Below are positions 40,763-50,417 of a stretch of 64,000 nucleotides of DNA, one piece after another (the stretch's first letter is position 1; every line of letters starts with the position of its first letter). The DNA lies in contig BSDZ01000079.1 in NCBI GenBank assembly GCA_030268105.1, positions 1,741,501 through 1,805,500 of the forward strand, read 5' to 3'. Source of the DNA: Volvox africanus (taxonomy: Eukaryota; Chlorophyta; Chlorophyceae; Chlamydomonadales; Volvocaceae). A program made the translations under genes and the position numbers. Under the pieces are notes generated by a model. It was not told the DNA's origin and did no database searches. It was given only the letters and a program-made list of their open reading frames with translations.

Positions 40763-43190
40763 AGAACTCCCAAGCAAGGCAAGACTGATGTGAGGGCTTT
40801 TGGTTTCTAACGGCGAAATATCTTACAGCTAAACCGCAATTAGCCCCATAGGCAGTCGCTGACGAATTTCGCCACCGCAGTCTTCAGGTACGGAGTTCCT
40901 CTGCTTCTGGAACTCTCCCACAGGGCCTTACGCCCTTGTGGCGTATAAGGGAGGTGAAGGTTCCAGACGGACTCGCGCCGCCATAGGAGAGAATTAGTAT
41001 TCGTCTGGCAAGATGGAAATCGGAAACCTCCCAGCGCTCCCAATTAGTAGGAGTGATCTGGGTCGGGTCTGAAACGATTCGACCAACGTATTGGGTGTGT
41101 CTCAGAGACTGGCCTAGGACTCTAGGTCGCCCGAAGCAGAGCCAACGGAGTAACCGATCAACTGTCGGTTACTCGCTTAATTTTCTGGACTGCTGCTCTC
41201 TTTGCCCGACTGTTTCGTAATTTGAAGAATGAAAAGTATTATCATTATTATTTTATTACATATTGGAAATATGTACTGTTGTACGACACACGCTACAACG
41301 GGGGGTGACTCTGGGAAGGTTTAGAAACAGCTCGTTAGCAAGGGCAAGACACAGAAGGCAGCGCCCCGCGTTCACCACGTACATTTTTTTGGTTGAATGT
41401 CCGATTTTGCCCTTCCCAATGCGCTGGAGCGACGACCCGCTGTTTTTTTAATGTAACCTCCTGCTTTGATCTGCCTTCAAGTTCACGGGGTTTGTCCTGG
41501 GTTCGGTGAACCATATGGATGCGCAATATCACATCGCAGATCGTGTACGGCGGAGCGGGCTACCAGGGCCCTATGCAAGACCTGTGGATATATAACACGC
41601 TGCAGAACGCCTGGAGCAGACCGACGGTGTCGGGCGATCAGCCGCAGGCTCGGGAGATGCACACCGGCTGTATGGTGGACCCGACAACGTTGCTGGTGTA
41701 CGGCGGGCGAGGTTCAAATTTTAAGTGAGTGGCCGGAAAGGGCGACTGGAACGGCTCTCCGCGGTCCCCTCTTTTCAATCGCCTTTCCGGAGTTTAATTG
41801 CGCTCATAGGGTTTGAATCCTGGAATCTTTATTTTGCACAGACGTATGATATTGCCATCTCCCTTCCCCATCCCTCATCTCCCATCCCCCATCTCCCATC
41901 TCCCTTCCCCATCCCCTATCCCCATCCCCCGTCGCATATCTGTTAACGTATGTGTATGCGCGCTTGCTCAGCTGTGCGACCCCGCGGGTATAGGCGTAAG
42001 GCTGTTTGGTGTACGTTGGGTATAGACGGGTGTGGACATGCGTGTTATGTTTGTGATCTTTTCAGGGTGATGGGGGTGATGGGGGTGGCATTCCTCACCA
42101 GTAACCCGCTGCCCCCGGCTGAGCCCTGCCTGCGTCTCCCCTTGTAAAGAAGGATGCAGCCCTCTCACCCATTCGACCCAACGGATTGTCATTATAGGCC
42201 TGATCTTTAAGCTCTTGAGGGACAAAAACTTCTCTTCGACTCAACATTTGTTCATTGGATTCAGGGCTCGCATGGGCTGTTCCGGAATGCGCTGCTGCTG
42301 CTGCTGCTGCTGCAGGGTGTGTTGCGACGCTGCACTGTTCGACGCTCGACAGATGAAGTGGACCGCGATTGAGCCGACGCCGTTCTCACGCTGCGCGCAC
42401 AGCAGTGTGGTGTTGCCGCCAGCGCATGCCATTAGTAGCCACGGGGAAGCAGGTGGGTGAGCGTTGAGAGTGGTGTGCGGTGCTCTCGAGTAAATAGTCT
42501 CAACGCCTACCGAGTACAGAGTACAGACCCGGCTCAATGTGTGCATAACCACGGTGTGGCGCTCGCACGCCGTGTGGTACTCGTTGGCAGTCTCTAGACA
42601 CGTCAATCTGTACGTATGATCTGCATGAAGCGGTACGTGACGGCGTATGAGACTATTGTGACCCATGGCTCATCTGATTTAGCGCTGGCTTCGCCGTTAC
42701 TTGAAGCGCGTAGCTTTGAACTTTAGAGACTCGAATCGGGCATCTCATTGCATTGTGTTCCCTCTTTGCTGCGTATCCGGCAGAGTCGGGCGACGCGGCG
42801 GGCGTTGATCACAAAGCTTGTCGAAATGGGGCTCCGTTACCAGTCGAGGGCAATGGCACTGCCGCAACCGTCCAAGGAACAACGGCACCAGCGACAGGGG
42901 CAGCTGGCAGTAGCAGCAGGGTGCTGATATACGGGGGTTACAGCGGCGAGGCAGTGGAGGGAGATATCTTACAAATCGATAGTTGCACACTGGAGATTGA
43001 GCTTGTGCGGCGTGGGCCACGTGAGTCAGACAAGGGGGGTACGGTGCCGTCAGTGCGTTTTGCGCACAGTGCTGTTGTCGTGCCGACAGGCGGCGGAGGC
43101 GGAGGCGATATGCTGCACACGATGGTTGTGTTTGGGGGAGTAAACCCTAAGGAAGATTTGAACGACGTGGCTGTGTGGGTTCTCGGGTAG
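38743..43190 (+). CDS. Kelch-repeat beta-propeller protein
   Basis: Nine exons join in frame to 381 residues and a TAG at 43188-43190: 38743-38769, 38846-38972, 39144-39192, 39396-39468, 39620-39694, 40603-40668, 41540-41724, 42316-42452, 42784-43190. The start MGSQWRLVK runs into PAPRGAHASVALGTKVLVFG, a classic kelch opening. Six diglycine strands are visible (VFGG, LFGG, VYGG, VYGG, IYGG, VFGG), each followed by the expected DLW/DL and W positions, so the whole protein is one propeller with a Gly/Thr/Ala-rich insert before the fifth motif. No BTB, F-box or membrane segment is present. Kelch propellers bind partners such as actin, GTPases or ubiquitin-ligase subunits; which applies here is unknown. 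A TGTAA word, the usual green-algal poly(A) signal, lies at 43595-43599. Close divergence from the dynein makes a flagellar role worth considering. Confidence 0.9.
39700..39810. repeat. (CTAT/CTGT)n tetranucleotide repeat
   Basis: CTAT and CTGT units run from just after the donor of kelch exon 5 to the start of the interspersed-repeat cluster. Confidence 0.9.
39812..40300 (+). mobile_element. Cluster of truncated copies of the GTGTTACACTGTGGGCGAC repeat family
   Basis: Four copies start with GTGTTACACTGTGGGCGA at about 39812, 39930, 40010 and 40110. Each continues with an ACGAGCACCGGGGGTCCTGA-type block and GGACCGAGCCACAGCGCAGG, and is separated by TGTA tracts. Only the last copy extends further (to about 40300) with sequence resembling 1875-1990 of the insertion near 2 kb. 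All lie in one kelch intron, between exons 5 and 6. The spacing suggests tandem growth of a 5' fragment through the microsatellite. Confidence 0.7.
40731..40760. repeat. (GGCT)n repeat
   Basis: Seven tandem GGCT units in the intron after kelch exon 6, preceded by GGGGT units at about 40698-40715. Confidence 0.9.
42288..42315. repeat. (CTG)n repeat forming the 3' splice site of kelch exon 8
   Basis: Eight CTG-like units end in CTGCAG directly before exon 8. An acceptor 40-50 bp upstream (TTCAG, about 42265) would keep the same frame and translate the repeat as a run of seven Cys. The downstream acceptor gives the better kelch alignment. Confidence 0.75.
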
Positions 43191-45358
43191 AGGTCGTTTT
43201 TCGGCGGGAGTTGGGGAGACGCATGGGCACGGCTAGCTGCGCTGCGGGACTCGAAACCGGGAGGGGGAAGGGGGAATGACTAGGTAGGACGCACAATCAG
43301 GTGTTTGTTAAACGGGAGGTTATACAAAAGGGGGAAGTCGTATCAAGGAGACGGAGAGGGAGAGTGCGGACCAGGTGCCTTAAGACAGGGCAGCCCATGC
43401 GCCTGGCTTGGCTTTTGGCTTGATGACCTGGCCTGGCTTGCTTTAATGTAGATTTGATGGCCCGCATGGCCCGCATGGCCCGCGTCGGGCCGTTAGGTCG
43501 CTATTCGCAGGCCAACAGGTCAGGGAGTGCTGCTGATGGTGGATGGTGGCGGAGGTGGCTGCCTAGTGGCAAAGTAAGCAAAAGGTTGAAGTTCTGTAAA
43601 AGCTTCTTGAAGTCAACAAAACTCTGAACCCATGACTTCAAAATGGAGGGACCTCTTGGAAACCACGCGGCTTATTTCTCACACACATGTACGACATGCT
43701 GCCCGAGTTGGTACTGGCGAGTGTTCATTCATGCTTCGTTGCAGAATCAAAATCAATAATGCTCCTGGATTCCCCCTGCCGCCGTTTAAGCCTGGAGAGC
43801 TTTGCCGGCCTTGGGCATGTGCGGCCGGGGAGGGTTGATCCTTCGAAACCAAATATCACGTGATAATGATGATGATGATGGTGATAGTGATAATGTTGCA
43901 GCACACGAGGTCTTACATGTACAGGCTCCGGCAATGTGCGAGAATGAATACTCGTAGGTGGGTGGGTTTTGCATGTCGTGTTGGCGGGTGCATGACTGCA
44001 TGATGCACAAGACGTCATCCAGAACACGGGGAGGGGCAGAGCCGGAGAGGTGGACCAGCAGCAATCCGCAGCACAATTATATACAGCCTGAGTACCTGGG
44101 TAGGTTTGCTTTGTTTGTTTGTAGTTGGTTGAACCTTGGCAGTTGGGCCGCATAAGGGCGAGATGACGTGGCTAGGTGTACCCTTTTTAAGGGGTGAGGA
44201 GCATGAAACGTCACGCACGTAAATGTGGCTCAATATTGTCAAGCGCAGTTTTTTGGAGGGGCTTCATCGTACAGCTATTCAGTCCTGTTGCAGAAAGCCC
44301 GGCCTGAAGCGCTCTCGGTATTAACTTGGCAGCTGAGTATGTGTTCTTAAGGGAGGTGATTGGCTCTAAAATTCCACATTATCGTCGGCGGGGGCGGCGC
44401 ATGACCAATTGACCATGCGTTGGCGACGACCTCCTCCCTGGGAATCAAGCAGGTACGCGGTAACTCCGCAGCACTTCGCCGCATCGGCTTGCTTCAGTAG
44501 TACTTGGCAGGGTGTAGGTCGACTCCCCCTGGTTGTATTCGGAAACTCAACCATCGCCTGTGAAACCCCACCTTTCTCATACATCTCCCCTGCATTTGCC
44601 CTCCGTTTCCATATCGAGTTGGCTACGGTTCTTTTTATCAAGTCTTGTTCATGTGTGGGGCCCGCGTGTGGGTCAGCTGGTAGTGGTCGGGGGCGGGGTG
44701 GGTCGACTATGTATAGTCCCACGTAGAGCCCGACACTTGACCAGGAGACCTAGCTGTTCATCACCTGCAGGAAAGCTTACGGAGCAGCAATTTAAGGGCA
44801 TTTGGTATATCTGATGACTTAAGCATTTTACAGCGGATGACTACGACGCATGCAGATTCACAGCCTTGCACGTACGGAGACCTTACTGCTGGGTTCGACC
44901 CTTTTAGTGACTTTCAACATGTTCTATGAAGCAAACTTGGACTTCACTTGGGGCGGCCGCTCATACAACATCGGGCACTGGCGACATGTTTGTCAAGCTC
45001 TTTCACCAATAAGCGAAGCGGGACCAGGATAAATATGGTTCAATCACAAACGACAGCAACTGGCATACCGGCAGTTCGCCTATTGCACTCAGTGTGGTGT
45101 CAGTGCAGTAAGCCGGCGTGACCGGGGGTATCGCTCCACCTCTGACATCCTGGGCCACCTCCCCATACCATAACATTGCCGCTGCCGCCGCAACTTCCAC
45201 GAGGAAGATGACGAGGAAAATACATCAACTTTGTGCGTCCGTAACTCCGCTTTGAATGAATCGAGAACCGACTTAAGCAGTTTAAATCTCAAACAAAAGC
45301 CCATCAAACTCATCAACTGCAAGCCCGACGTGTATGGTCATCACGCGCCCTCGGCAGA
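43191..45358. other. Intergenic region between kelch and acyltransferase genes
   Basis: About 2.2 kb holding the 3' ends of two converging genes. It includes tandem GGCCCGCAT units near 43458-43485 and a GATGATGAT run near 43865. No reading frame with recognisable motifs or consistent splice signals was found. Confidence 0.6.
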
Positions 45359-48060
45359 CTATAGCTCCAGCTTTGCCGTGCCGTTGGCAACCACCGTCAC
45401 GAGGGCCGGGGCCACATCCGACACCAACAAAACAGATTGCAGAGGCACCGGTGCCGGTACCGGCAAAAGGGACGGCGGCGACGCCAGCGGGCTCGCACGC
45501 GAATGAACGGCGGCGAAGTAGGCACCCCAGAACCAGTACTTCGCGGGGATTTGGAGCGTAAGGGATGCCACCGGGATGCACAGCCATGTAGGCAGGTGTA
45601 TGTGTAAGCGAGCCAGGGTCTTCACGAGCCGCTGCTCGGCCATCACCAGAGGAGCCTGCGATGCGAAAATGTGCATAAGTACGCCCAACTCGATTTGGGT
45701 CAGGTGTGGTACCGGGAGGCTAAGGAAGGAACGCGAATGGCAAGTTGGCAACGATGTGACAAGGGTCCACAAGGGAGAGGGATGCGCAGAATAGGCGGGT
45801 CAAGATGAAGCCATGGATTGGCTGAAGTCCTCACGGACGCCCGAAGCAACTCCGACTCTGGAAACACGGAGCGGACGTACCTGAATCGCGAAGAAGATGG
45901 CTTGCTTTCCAAGCTGGGCCTGGTCGCCAGTACAGATGTACAACAATAGCTCATGCATGATGCCGCTCACGATGAACGTCGCTGCCAATCCGATCACCCG
46001 CCTCGCGGCCGATCCAGACCGCCGGTTGGTGCGACGTTCGCTGGCTCCGCGCCCAGTCAGATCTTTCTCACTAGCCACTGGCCCTGCCGCCGCTGGCCCT
46101 GCCGCCGCCGGCATCAGTGCATCGCCATTGCCGTCCTCGGCTCCCGGCGCAACTCCACCGAGGCTCCCCGAGGGAGTCAGATCAGCGCCAAGATTCACCC
46201 CAACGATAGCTCCGGTTTTGGGACCACTGCCACCATCGGCTTTAGCTACGTGCCGTTGCTCAACTTGTCTCGCGCTGTTCGCTCCCGATGGCGGGACCTG
46301 TTCCGTGGCTGCCGTTCCTTTGGTTTCTCCGGTATGCGGCTCGGAGCAGGCCACAAGACGACCTGCTTTGCCACACGGCCCATGTGCCACCAAGCACCAA
46401 GGACGAAGGTGATTGAGCGTTCAGAATCGCGGCGCGTACGTACCTCCTACGTACGTCCTTACGTACGTACCTCCTACGTACGTCCTTACGTACGTACCTC
46501 CTACGTACATCCTTACGTACGTACCTCCTACGTACGTCCTTACGTACGTACCTCCTACGTACGTCCTTACGTACGTAGCTCATGTGCTTATTGCATGTGG
46601 TATTGGTAAACCCAATCGCAATGAGCACCACACCACGCCCCCTTGCTTGGAGAAGCAGGCAAAGCCACCGCCACCGCCTACTTGCCTTCCATAAGGGGCT
46701 CGTAAACTAGGTATTTCAGCGACGACGAGGTGGGCAGGTTCCAGCGGCGGGCCCAGAAATCCGCCAAGCTGGTCTGGAGCCAGGGCCGGTTCCAAGAGGG
46801 CGCTACCTCCATACCGTGAAGCCAGATCACGAGCGAGGCGCATACGTTCGCCCACAAGTCACAATAGCAGCATACGCCAAACGCTGCGAGGCAGACGAGA
46901 GACCACCAAAAAAACATTTGTGCGAATGGGAAAAGTTCAAAAAGCATAGTCCAAATATCTATAAAATATCCATACGTATTTTGCATGACCCACCTGCCGA
47001 GTAGGTTTTCGCTAAGAGCGGCACCGAAGGGTGCGTGAGAGTCAGGAGCGCCAGGAAAAAAATGACTGCTCGCGATGGCGTTGCGTCGGCAGGAGATCGC
47101 CAAAAGCGGGCAGCAGCAGCAAGCAGGGCGGGGAGCATTCGTGGAGAAAAAAGTGCCTTGGGTAGCAACGCCTCTGATCAGCAGACCTTTCGGCCGCATT
47201 CGGAAAAACATACCCGGAGTACCTTGGGATTCATAAATATATAGATACATACTTGAGATGTATCTCGCAATAGTTGCAAAAGCAAGCTCCTTACCCAAAT
47301 TTTCCGGTGCCCGCCAAAAGACTCGTTGGAAAGCGGTCGAGGCGCGGGTTCGCGTGTCATGTAGGATCTGCACGCGGCCGTCCACATCTGCACAGCGAAT
47401 ACAAAAGAGTTTCGTTACTGCTTACTGGCGCTGATCTGTGGCAGAAGACACAAGAGGTTTCAAAGTGCCATGACACACCCAGAGAGATGTGCGGTGCATG
47501 CATAGCAAAATACGTCCAAGACGATGGAGAAATGTGAAACCACTGAAGGGGCTGGTGTGGCGGCCTCTCCCGTTATATACTGTTCGAAGGCGCACCGCTC
47601 TGGGGCTATGATGGCTCGAAAGCACCGGTCTAAGAAAACAGAAAAAAATCCTAGGACCGGCTCTTGTCAATTGAAACCTCCAAGCAATGACTTGAGATGT
47701 TGCTGAAATGTTAATTTTTTTACCTATTTCGGGTGCGATCGGCCACAGCAGCAAAGCAGTAAACTGGCCTAAGCTGAGGCCAGCCTGCATGAGAGGACCC
47801 CGGCCAAGGCATAGTGCAAGCAGTTTGAAGTTTGCCAGCCATAGAAGCATTGCTGCGGCGCTGGCGCGGCTTATACTCTGGACATCAAATAAGAATGGGA
47901 GGGAGCTATACAGCATGACGGCGGGCAGGCACAGGAGCAGGCGTTGAAGACCGGGGCGCGTGCGGGCCACAACTGCGCGCACAGCCCCGGCGGAGCCGAC
48001 GCAAGCGAGAGGAGCGGCCACAATGCATAAAGCCCAATTAGACCAAGTCTGAAGCGCCAT
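45359..48060 (-). CDS. MBOAT / wax-synthase-like membrane-bound O-acyltransferase
   Basis: Four exons in phase: 48060-47724, 47387-46682, about 46001-45881, and 45655-45359 (TAG), about 486 residues. The start is the ATG at 48060. The N-terminal hydrophobic part contains WLANFKLLALCLGRGPL (residues 74-90), a hallmark of plant long-chain-alcohol O-fatty-acyltransferases. Exon 2 ends with SLADFWARRWN, and exon 3 has FIVSGIMHELLLYI with the predicted catalytic His. Expected role: esterifying fatty acyl-CoA with an alcohol or sterol in the ER to form a neutral lipid; the substrate cannot be told. Uncertain points: an in-frame intron may hide in exon 2 (about 46970-47294, poorly hydrophobic), and exon 3 may start further upstream, since the open frame extends to about 46390 with low-complexity Ala/Gly-rich sequence. 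The hydrophilic C-terminal tail (residues about 440-486) is Pro/Val-rich. Confidence 0.85.
46442..46577. repeat. 27-bp minisatellite, about five copies
   Basis: The unit CCTCCTACGTACGTCCTT followed by ACGTACGTA is repeated about five times with one substitution. It is rich in the palindrome TACGTA. Because 27 is divisible by three, both strands stay open (plus-strand period YVPPTYVLT). It lies in the intron between acyltransferase exons 2 and 3. Confidence 0.9.
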
Positions 48061-48717
48061 GTTTATCGTAAGCAAAGATGTGATTGCGGAGGAAGGGTCC
48101 GTGGGTCAAACGAAGCCCTTTCGCATTAACGCAGCAAGAACCTGTTTTGCGGGGCCATGAAATTTCTAATATGTTTCGTGTATGAGAGCGGAATGGTAGT
48201 TGGCGTTCGACATTGTCGTTGCCTTTGCGGGCCACTGTAACTGAAGTTCGATGGGCCCGATGCCGCATATCAGCAAAAAACAGGTGGGATCCTTCTGAAT
48301 CTCAAGAACAAGCGGCCAAAGCCATGCTCGATAGTCCCGTCATCTGGGTATGATATTCATGCGTTATAATGTGAATAAACCGTCCTTTCAATCATCAATT
48401 TGGCAGAGGACATTACTACAGCATGCATCTGAAGTAGCTTTTCTTTTGAAACTTGAGGCTCGCTGTATGCTGATTGAGATGATCAAACGTTTTAGAGAAA
48501 TGATGCCCGGACGATCCGCCAACTTTGCGCAACGCCTCCGTGGCTCCTTCAGCGATTTCCTCAGCGTTACTAATTCTCTCTTATAGTTTGTCCCTTCTTG
48601 CGTAGGAAATTTCATTGGGGCCAGGGAGCCCAAGATGTATTTAAATATCTGCAGGTGGCCTTGGACGTTCTTCCTGAACGCTTTTGGACTGCCGGCCGGT
48701 TTGTTCCCGTTGGTACA

Positions 48718-49303
48718 TTAGCGCGTGAAGGACAAGTAACTGTATAATATAATGACAACTTTTCCAAGTTGCGTAACCAGGTAGACGTCCCCATCAGCGG
48801 GGCGGCCATCTTGGGCCCAAGGGATTGCGCTAGGGTAAGTAGCTACTGCACGACCGACGACGAGTTCCGGCACAACGTATCTGCACAACCAACGACCAGC
48901 CGCGTGACACTGGCTGACACATATATAGAAAAATGATCAGTGTGCCGCATCCAGAGAAATGCTACATCTAGTAAAAACGGGAATATGGCAGGTTGCTGTA
49001 TGCTGAACAGATTGAGTGTCGAGATGACAAGAAAGACAATACCTAAGCAAGCATGCATGGCCTGTAACCGAAATGCATAGGAGTAAGATTTCGTGATGAG
49101 GTTGGTAGAAATAACTATGAAAGTCACTGCATACCCAAAATCATACCACAAGTTAATGTCATGGGAATAGAGAAAAGGGCTTTTGAATTCCCAAGATTCC
49201 CAAGAAGAATTCCCAAAATGCGGTGTAGGATTGGAGAAGGCCCTCCAGAAGAAGTCATCGTACATACTGATTTGGGTTTCAGAGTTAGGTTGGTGGGAGT
49301 CCT
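48718..49303 (-). CDS. Possible polytopic membrane protein, fragmentary
   Basis: Not recognised. An open stretch from about 49301 to 48843 (preceded by an acceptor-like ACTAG; first ATG at 49265) codes about 150 residues. Three hydrophobic segments resemble membrane helices: FGYAVTFIVISTNLI, CLGIVFLVISTLNLF and IFPFLLDVAFLW. A possible last exon (about 48832-48718) follows an acceptor CCCTAG and codes IPWAQDGRPADGDVYLV to a TAA. Base composition is more AT-rich than the neighbouring genes. No upstream exon was found, so it may be a gene fragment, a pseudogene or chance. Confidence 0.35.
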
Positions 49304-49642
49304 AGTGTTCAAAGCCCAGGGATAATGAAACTATAGGACTTCTAATGAGATTTTGGGTGTGTGAGAAGGTTTTTGATCATTAAGTGCAGAAAGCCCAGTC
49401 CAATCATGATGAAATCATAGTTCATCATGGCAGCGAAAACGATAAGGGCCTAAAATGGCGTTCTGTAACGCAGGGGCCATTAGTGCGTGATGCCGGGGTG
49501 CAAGTTCCGGCAGGTCTTAGACCTGATGTAGCACCAGCCACCATAGGGCAGCCGGTATTCATGTGTCCCGATTGCAACAATGAAAATCTCTAAGTTTTGA
49601 TCCCGAGATCTCTGCCTTAAAATTGGTATGATAACACCTGAT

Positions 49643-49746
49643 CCCCGTCCCCCGTCCCCCGTCCCCCGTCCCCCGTCCCCCGTCCCCCGTCCCCCGTCCC
49701 CCGTTCCCCGTCCCCCGTTCCCCGTCCCCCGTCCCCCGTCCCCCGT
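49643..49746. repeat. (CCCCCGT)n heptamer satellite
   Basis: About 14 tandem 7-bp units, two with a T substitution. The complementary strand reads ACGGGGG and could form G-quadruplexes. It is not the TTTAGGG or TTTTAGGG telomere repeat of green algae. Confidence 0.95.
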
Positions 49747-49987
49747 CGCCCTCTCATCATAATCCCTTGCTGGGGGATCCCGGCATGCTATGCGGCATGC
49801 TAGGATGTGGCCATGCAGAACCCTAAGTGGCCTGAGCGAGAAAGGTACGGCCTCAGGGGGGCTGGGGGGTAGGGAAGTGGCTAGAAACTACACAAGTGTG
49901 GGGGCCCCTGCGGACCGGAATACTGTTCAAGGCAGACAATTAGAGGCAATGCCGGCGGCAGGTAAACGTGATTAAGGATTGTATATT

Positions 49988-50027
49988 GGCATATAGCCGG
50001 GGACAAAAAGTCCCCGGGTCATATGCC
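49988..50027. repeat. Long imperfect hairpin
   Basis: Inner arms CCGGGGAC (49997-50004) and GTCCCCGG (50010-50017) around AAAAA are extended by GGCATAT (49988-49994) and ATATGCC (50021-50027), giving about 19-bp imperfect arms. No gene is adjacent, so a terminator role cannot be argued. Confidence 0.7.
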
Positions 50028-50401
50028 CAGCAATTTAGAGGTGATCACAATATGTCCGGTGGTGCAGGGGTAAGAGCTTCCAGCATGTACGAAGCAACGG
50101 CTAGGTATCCTTGCACCAAGTGCAAGTAAGGCCGGGGAAATATATATTTGTTTCAAATAGGGAAACTGAAACGACAGCAAGAAGTATCATTTCATATAAT
50201 ACCAACAGTTGTTATTAATGATAAGTAGGGTGTCGGCTTCCTCGAAGCCGGAAAAGTGGTGGGGCCCCCCACAATCCGTCCAGGCCGGTTGCTTCACAAT
50301 GAAACGGTTTGAAGTTTGCGATTTTGCGATTATGCCGGCTCATGAAGTTCAGCAGGCAAACGACTGCAAACGCAAGGGCAGGGACCTCACGTCCCAACGG
50401 A

Positions 50402-50417
50402 CGCGCGCGCGCGCGCG
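50402..50417. repeat. (CG)n tract
   Basis: Eight CG dinucleotides, followed at about 50430 by another CGCGCGCG run; potential Z-DNA. Confidence 0.85.

Noticed and set aside
46442..46577. CRISPR-like array
   Set aside because: Contiguous tandem units without unique spacers, in a eukaryotic intron.
46260..46694. ORFs with nine-residue repeats (YVPPTYVLT, or the reverse-strand period)
   Set aside because: Products of the 27-bp minisatellite; open frames arise because the unit is divisible by three.
46959..47168. Separate exon or intron border inside acyltransferase exon 2
   Set aside because: One frame stays open from 47387 to 46682 and phases fit, so a single exon was kept; a hidden in-frame intron remains possible.
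49643..49746. Interstitial telomere
   Set aside because: The unit ACGGGGG differs from known green-algal telomere repeats.
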